From Castor canadensis (Eukaryota; Chordata; Mammalia; Rodentia; Castoridae), in contig NC_133394.1 of the NCBI RefSeq assembly GCF_047511655.1, positions 53,972,501 to 54,036,500 of the forward strand: a stretch of 64,000 bases of DNA, written 5' to 3'. The notes beneath the pieces are model-generated. The model made no database searches and was not told where the DNA came from. It saw only the letters and a program-made list of their open reading frames with translations. The position numbers and the translations under genes are program-made. Numbering within the stretch: the stretch's first letter is position 1; the number at the start of each line of letters is the position of its first letter. Of this stretch, positions 59,509 through 64,000 are shown in pieces.

Positions 59509-62288
59509 TCATTGTATACTTTTGGCACCTTTGTAAAAAGTAAGGTGGGTAGAGTTGAGTGGATTTATATCCGGGTCCTCTATTCTGTTCCACTGGTCTT
59601 CATGTCTGTTTTTGTGCCAGTACCATGCTGTTTTTATTGCTATTGCTTTGTAATATAGTTTTAAGTTGGGTATTGTGATACCTCCAGCATTGCTCATTTT
59701 GCTGAGTATTGCCTTGTCTATTTGTGGTCTTTTGCATTTCCAAATGAAATTTAGGGTACTTTTTCAATCTCTGTGATGAATGTCATTGGGATTTTCATGG
59801 GAATTGCATTAAACATGTAGATTTCTTTTGGTAGTGTAGCCATTTTTACTATGTTGATTCTACCAATCCATGAGCATGGGAGATCTTTCCATCTTCTGTA
59901 GTCTTCCTTGATCTCTTTCTTCAGGGGTTTGTACTTCTCCTTGTAGAGGTCATTCACATCCTTTGTTAAGTTTACTCCAAGGTATTTGATTTTTTTTGAG
60001 GCTATTGTAAATGGAATTGTTTCTATATATTCCTTCTCAGTTTGTTTGTTGTTGGTGTATAGAAAAGCTAATGATTTTTCTAAGTTGATTTTGTATCCTG
60101 CCACCTTGCTATAGCTATAAATGCTGTATAGGAGTTTTTGGGTAGACTTTTTGGGTGTTTAAGGTATAGGGTCATATCGTCTGCAAATAAGAATATTTTG
60201 ACAGTTTCTTTACCTATTTGTATTCCTTTTATTTCTTCTTCTTGCCTAATTGCTCTGGGTAGAAATCCCAGTACTATGTAGAATAGGAGTGAGGATAGTG
60301 GGCACCCTTGTCTCGTTTCTGAATTTAGGGGAAATAGTTTCATCACACCATTGGGTATGATGTTGGCTGTAGGTTTCTCATATATAGCCTTTACAATGCT
60401 GAGGTACATTCCTTCTACTACTAGTTTTCTTAGAGCTTTTGTCATGAAGTGGTGTTGGATCTTATCAAAGGCTTTTTCTGCATCTGTTGAGATGATCAAG
60501 TGCTTTTTGTCTTTGCTTCTATTAATGTGCTGTATTACATTTATAGATTTGTGTATGTGGAACCACCCCTGCATCCCTGGGATGAAGCCGACTTGGTCAT
60601 GGTGTATTATCTTTCTGATGTGTTTTTGGATTAGGTTTGCCATTATTTTATTGAGGATTTTTGCATCAGTGTTCATTACAAAGATTGGCCTAAGTTCTCC
60701 TTTTTGGAGGTGTGTTTGTCTGGTTTTGGGATGAGAGTAATATTGGCTTCATAGAATGAGTTAGACAGTGTTCCTTCCTTTTCTATTTCATGGAACAGTT
60801 TAAGGAGGGTTGGTATTAGTTCTTCTTTAAAGGTCTGATAGAATTCAGCAGAGAATCCATCAGGTCCTGGACTTTCCTTTTTTGGGAGACTCTTTATTGC
60901 TGCTTCAATTTCATTTTGTGTTACAGATCTATTTAGGTGATTAATATCCTCTTGGTTCAGTTTTGGATGGTCATAAGTATCTAGAAATCCATCCATTTCT
61001 TCAATATTTTCAAATTTATAGCAATATAGGTTCTCAAAATAGTCTCTGATGATTTCCTGGATTTCTGTGGTGTTTGTTGTTATCTCCTCTTCTGCATTTC
61101 CGATTTTACTGGTTTGGATTTTTTCTCTCCTCATTTTAGTCAGATTTGCCAGGGATCTGTCAATCTTCCTTATTTTTTCAAAGAATCAGCTTTTTCTTTC
61201 ATTGATCCTTTGTATGGTTTTTTGTTGTTGTTGTTATTTCTATTTCATTGATTTCAACCCTCATTTTTATTATTCCTCTCCTTCTACTTGTTTTGGGGTT
61301 TTCTTGTTCTTGTTTTTCTAGGAGTTTGGGATGTTGCATTAGGTCATTGATTTGAGATCTTTCTGACCTTTTCATATATGCACTCACGGCTATAAACTTT
61401 CCTCTTAGGACTGTCTTTGCTGTGTCCCATAGGTTCCAGTAGGTCGTGTTTTCATTTTCATTAACTTCCAGGAACCTTTCAATTTCCTCTTTTATTTCAT
61501 CAATGACCATAGTTCATTGAGCAATGTGTTGCTCAGCTTCCATTTGTTTGCATGTTTTCTGTTGTTGTTTTTGCTGTTGAGTTCTAGTTTTAATGCATTG
61601 TGGTCAGATAGAATGCATGGGATTATTTCTATTTTCTTTTACTTGCTGAGGCTTGCTTTGTGCCCTAAGATATGATCAATTTTGGAGAAGCTTCAATGGG
61701 CTGCTGAGAAGAATGTATATTGTGCAGAAGTTGGATGAAATATTCTGTAGACATCAGGTAGGTCCATTTGATCTATAGTGTGATTTAGTTGTAGAATTTC
61801 TTTATTGATTTTTTGTTTGGATGACCTATCTATTGGTGATAGGGGGGTATTGAAGTCTCCCACTCCCACTGTGTTGGAGTCAGTATATGTTTTTAGGTCA
61901 TTCAGAGTATGTTTGATGAAATTGGGTGCATTGATACTGGGTGCATATAATTAATAATTGTTATGGTCTTTTGGTGTATTTCCCCTTTTATTATTATGGA
62001 GTGTCCCTCTTTATCTCATTTGATCAATGTAGGTTTGAAGTCTACTTTGTCCAAGATAAGTATTGCTACCACTGCCTATTTTGGGGGGCCGTTGTCTTGA
62101 TAAATCTTCTTACAGCCTTTCACCTTCAGCCAGTGCTTGTTTCAGTCAATGAGAGGGATATTCTGTTGGCAGTAGATTGTTGGATCTTCCTTTTTAATCC
62201 AGTTAGCCAAACAGTGTCTTTTGATGGGGGAATTAAGTCTGTTAACATTCAGTGTTAGTATTGATAGGTATGTGGTGATCCCTGTCAT
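59509..62288 (-). pseudogene. L1 ORF2 (endonuclease-reverse transcriptase), broken
   Basis: ORF2 is split into several frames (61510-61199, 61134-60676, 60676-60080, 60104-59751, 59697-59509). The start peptide '[16 protein letters not shown]' is near 62,288. Reverse-transcriptase motifs are preserved: 'DAEKAFD' at residues 65-71 of the 60676-60080 frame, '[11 protein letters not shown]' near residues 122-132, and the catalytic 'FADD' at residues 164-167 (about 60,187-60,176). The normal product nicks target DNA and reverse-transcribes L1 RNA; this copy cannot make it. Confidence 0.92.
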
Positions 62289-62329
62289 TTAGTTGTCTTT
62301 GTTGATTAAGAATTTGATTGCGTGCAGCT

Positions 62330-63430
62330 GAATTAATGTTACTCTCTGATTCCTTGTCTTTTCTTCTCCTGTGGTTTGGTATTGCCTGTCTTTTCATGGT
62401 TTTGTTTGCTTTCACTTTCTGTGTGCAGAATTCCTTGCAGAATCTTTTGTAGTGGTGGCTTGGTGGTCATATATTGTTTTAGTTTCTGCTTATCATGGAA
62501 GACTTTTATTGCTCCATCTATTTTGAATGATAGTCTTGCTGGGTAGAGTATCCTAGGGTTGAAGTTATTTTCATTCAGTGTCTGGAATACCACACTGCAT
62601 TCTCTTTTTGCTTTTAAGGTTTCTGTTGAGAAATCTACTGTGATTTTGATGGGTTTACCTTTGTATGTTATTTGGTTTTTCTCTCTTTCAGCCTTCAATA
62701 TTCTTTGTCTATTCTCTGTGCTTGTTGTTTTAATGATAATATGTCACGGGGTAGTTCTATTTTGGTCAAGTCTGTTTTGCATCCTGGAGGCTTCCTATAC
62801 CTGAATGGGCATAGTTTTCTCTAGATTTGAGGAATTTTCTGTTATTATTTTGTTGAATATATACGCATTCCTTTTTCTTGCACCTCTTCTCCTTCTTCAA
62901 TGCCCATGATTCTCAGGTTTGGTCTTTTGATGGAGTTAGTGAGTTCTTGCATATTCCTTTCACAGGTCTTGAGTTGTCTGACTAATAGTTCCTCAGTTTT
63001 TCCTTTAGCTACCATTTCATCTTCAAGTGTTGAGATTCTTTTTTCTGCTTGTTCTAGTCTGTTGCAGTGGCCTTCCATTTTGTTTTGTATTTCTGTTCCA
63101 TTCTTTTTTCTGAGGTTTTCCATATTGTGGGTCACTTACTCTTTAATATTGTCAATTTTTGTCCTTAATTCATTTATTTCACTATTTATGGTATTCTCTG
63201 TTTCATTTGGCTTTTGTGTAGGGTTCCTATGATTTCATTTATTTGTTTTTGTGTTTTCTCATATTCTTTATATTTTTGTTCTCTTGGAATTTCTTGAGTG
63301 CCTCTTGTACATTTTGTTTGACCGTGTCTAGTTTCGTCTCTATGAAATTCTCATTGATTACTTGCAGGATTTCATCTTTCAGAATGTTCTTGTGGGCTTC
63401 ATTGGGTTCCTTGGTACAGTTTACCTTTGT
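62330..63430 (-). pseudogene. L1 ORF1 (RNA-binding protein), broken
   Basis: Two minus frames show ORF1 features. The 63135-62845 frame has a heptad-like, charged coiled coil ('EQAEKRISTLEDEM') leading into the RNA-binding region ('NLRIMGIEEGEE'). The 62698-62339 frame covers the C-terminal domain. Stops or frameshifts lie between them. ORF1p normally coats L1 RNA as a trimer. Confidence 0.85.
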
Positions 63431-64000
63431 TTTGTTGGGTCTGGATCTGGATATCCATTTTCTTCATTTCCCTCTGAATCCTGTACTCATTTATTTTTGG
63501 GGGGGAGAATGGTTTCCATCCTTTTGTCATCTTCCCATCATTCTGCTTGGTACTGTTTCTGTCCCTGGTCTATGTGTAATTTAGCATTAGCTAACTTACA
63601 ATAGTAGAACTAACAAAACCAAGAAAGAAGGAGAAAAAAGAAATAGAAAAAGAAGGAAAAAACAATGGAGAACCAAAAAAATCCTCAGGGAGATATGGTG
63701 GACAGACAGTGAACAAGATGAACACTTCAAGAAAAGAGAAAAAAGAAAGAAAAAAAATCCCAAGTTCAGGAACAGTAGAATTTTAGTCTTAGTTGTTCTA
63801 GTGTTATTCCTTTAGCATACAGTCCTGTTTGTCTGCATCTCCTAGGCAGGTTTGGAGCTGGCATCTGGTGGTACTGGAGCCCTCCTATGGTGGGTATAGG
63901 CTGGTGTGCTGGCGGGCCGGCAGGTGGGTGGGAGCCTAGTGGGCCAGCAGGCTGCAGTTTGGTGGGTCTGCAGTGTGCCAGCCTAGCTGGGTGGCAGGGT
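63431..64000 (-). promoter_or_regulatory. L1 5' UTR/promoter region, partial
   Basis: Upstream of ORF1 in L1 sense. It has a purine-rich part (63,610-63,765 on the plus strand) and a GC-rich part (63,840-64,000) with repeated 'ggtggg', 'ggccagcaggc' and 'gtgggtctgcag' motifs. It probably contains the internal promoter, but the 5' end lies outside the window. The promoter role is family knowledge. Confidence 0.6.

Larger units (their letters stand above)
59243..64000 (-). mobile_element. Large younger L1, 3' end missing
   Basis: Minus-strand L1 covering, from left to right, ORF2 (59,243 to its ATG at 62288-62286), ORF1 (about 62,330-63,430) and part of a 5' UTR to the window edge. The ORF2 C-terminus, the 3' UTR and the A tail are absent: the L1 match starts abruptly near 59,243. 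This is unusual because L1 copies lose their 5' end. The best preserved copy of the coding interior in the window; ORFs are nonetheless broken. Confidence 0.94.

Noticed and set aside
60351..60734. 127-codon plus-strand ORF, and plus ORFs at 61,049-61,321 and 62,900-63,604
   Set aside because: Antisense shadows of L1 ORF2 and ORF1.

Overview
The window is mammalian nuclear DNA, almost certainly from a rodent. The evidence is the density of LINE-1 copies (one lineage with near-identical copies), monomeric 7SL-derived (B1-like) SINEs, tRNA/ID-like SINEs and 7SL-tRNA composite SINEs, MaLR-type LTRs, a betaretrovirus-like endogenous provirus, and old MIR, L2 and Tigger elements. The SINE mix suggests a castorimorph rodent such as a beaver; that is an inference from pattern memory, not a database result. 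I find no intact host protein-coding gene, no functional tRNA or rRNA gene and no CRISPR array. The window reads as intergenic or intronic sequence built from transposable elements.

Layout. 1-12.7 kb: an L1 fragment cut by the window edge, MaLR LTRs, SINEs, MIRs, a short young L1 tail (7.73-7.99 kb), a Tigger/MER2-like DNA transposon (8.47-9.16 kb) and an RPAP3-like retropseudogene (9.44-10.09 kb). 12.71-20.73 kb: a minus-strand betaretrovirus-like provirus with two LTRs, a PBS remnant, a PPT, an integrase C-terminal remnant and a broken env. A young L1 tail with a perfect 15-bp target-site duplication lies inside env. About 4.3 kb where gag, pro and most of pol should be is AT-rich, non-retroviral DNA. 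20.7-29.3 kb: mostly unrecognised sequence plus an MLT1-like LTR split by an L1, and one unexplained 167-codon ORF. 29.4-32.5 kb: a rearranged L1 with an inserted L1 tail, an inverted half and an internal shuffle. 37.2-47.3 kb: one nearly full-length old L1 on the minus strand, split by a YWHAQ (14-3-3 theta) processed pseudogene, a MaLR LTR that itself contains an L1 tail, a second MaLR LTR and SINEs. 47.3-59.2 kb: SINEs, MIR and L2 relics, a twin-primed L1 and two tail-to-tail L1 3' ends. 59.24-64.0 kb: a younger minus-strand L1 with degraded ORF2, ORF1 and a GC-rich 5' UTR, lacking its own 3' end and running off the window.

The loci are linked by insertion history, not by a pathway. L1 machinery plausibly made the L1, SINE and processed-pseudogene copies, and several carry target-site duplications read directly here. 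The most unusual object is the provirus whose coding interior is replaced by DNA of non-retroviral composition, in the style of rodent ETn elements. Next are the scrambled L1 at 29.4-32.5 kb and a hairpin-forming mutation in the first L1 (203-232). Family names come from recognising consensus-like sequence by eye; boundaries are accurate to about 10 bp except where a duplication fixes them.
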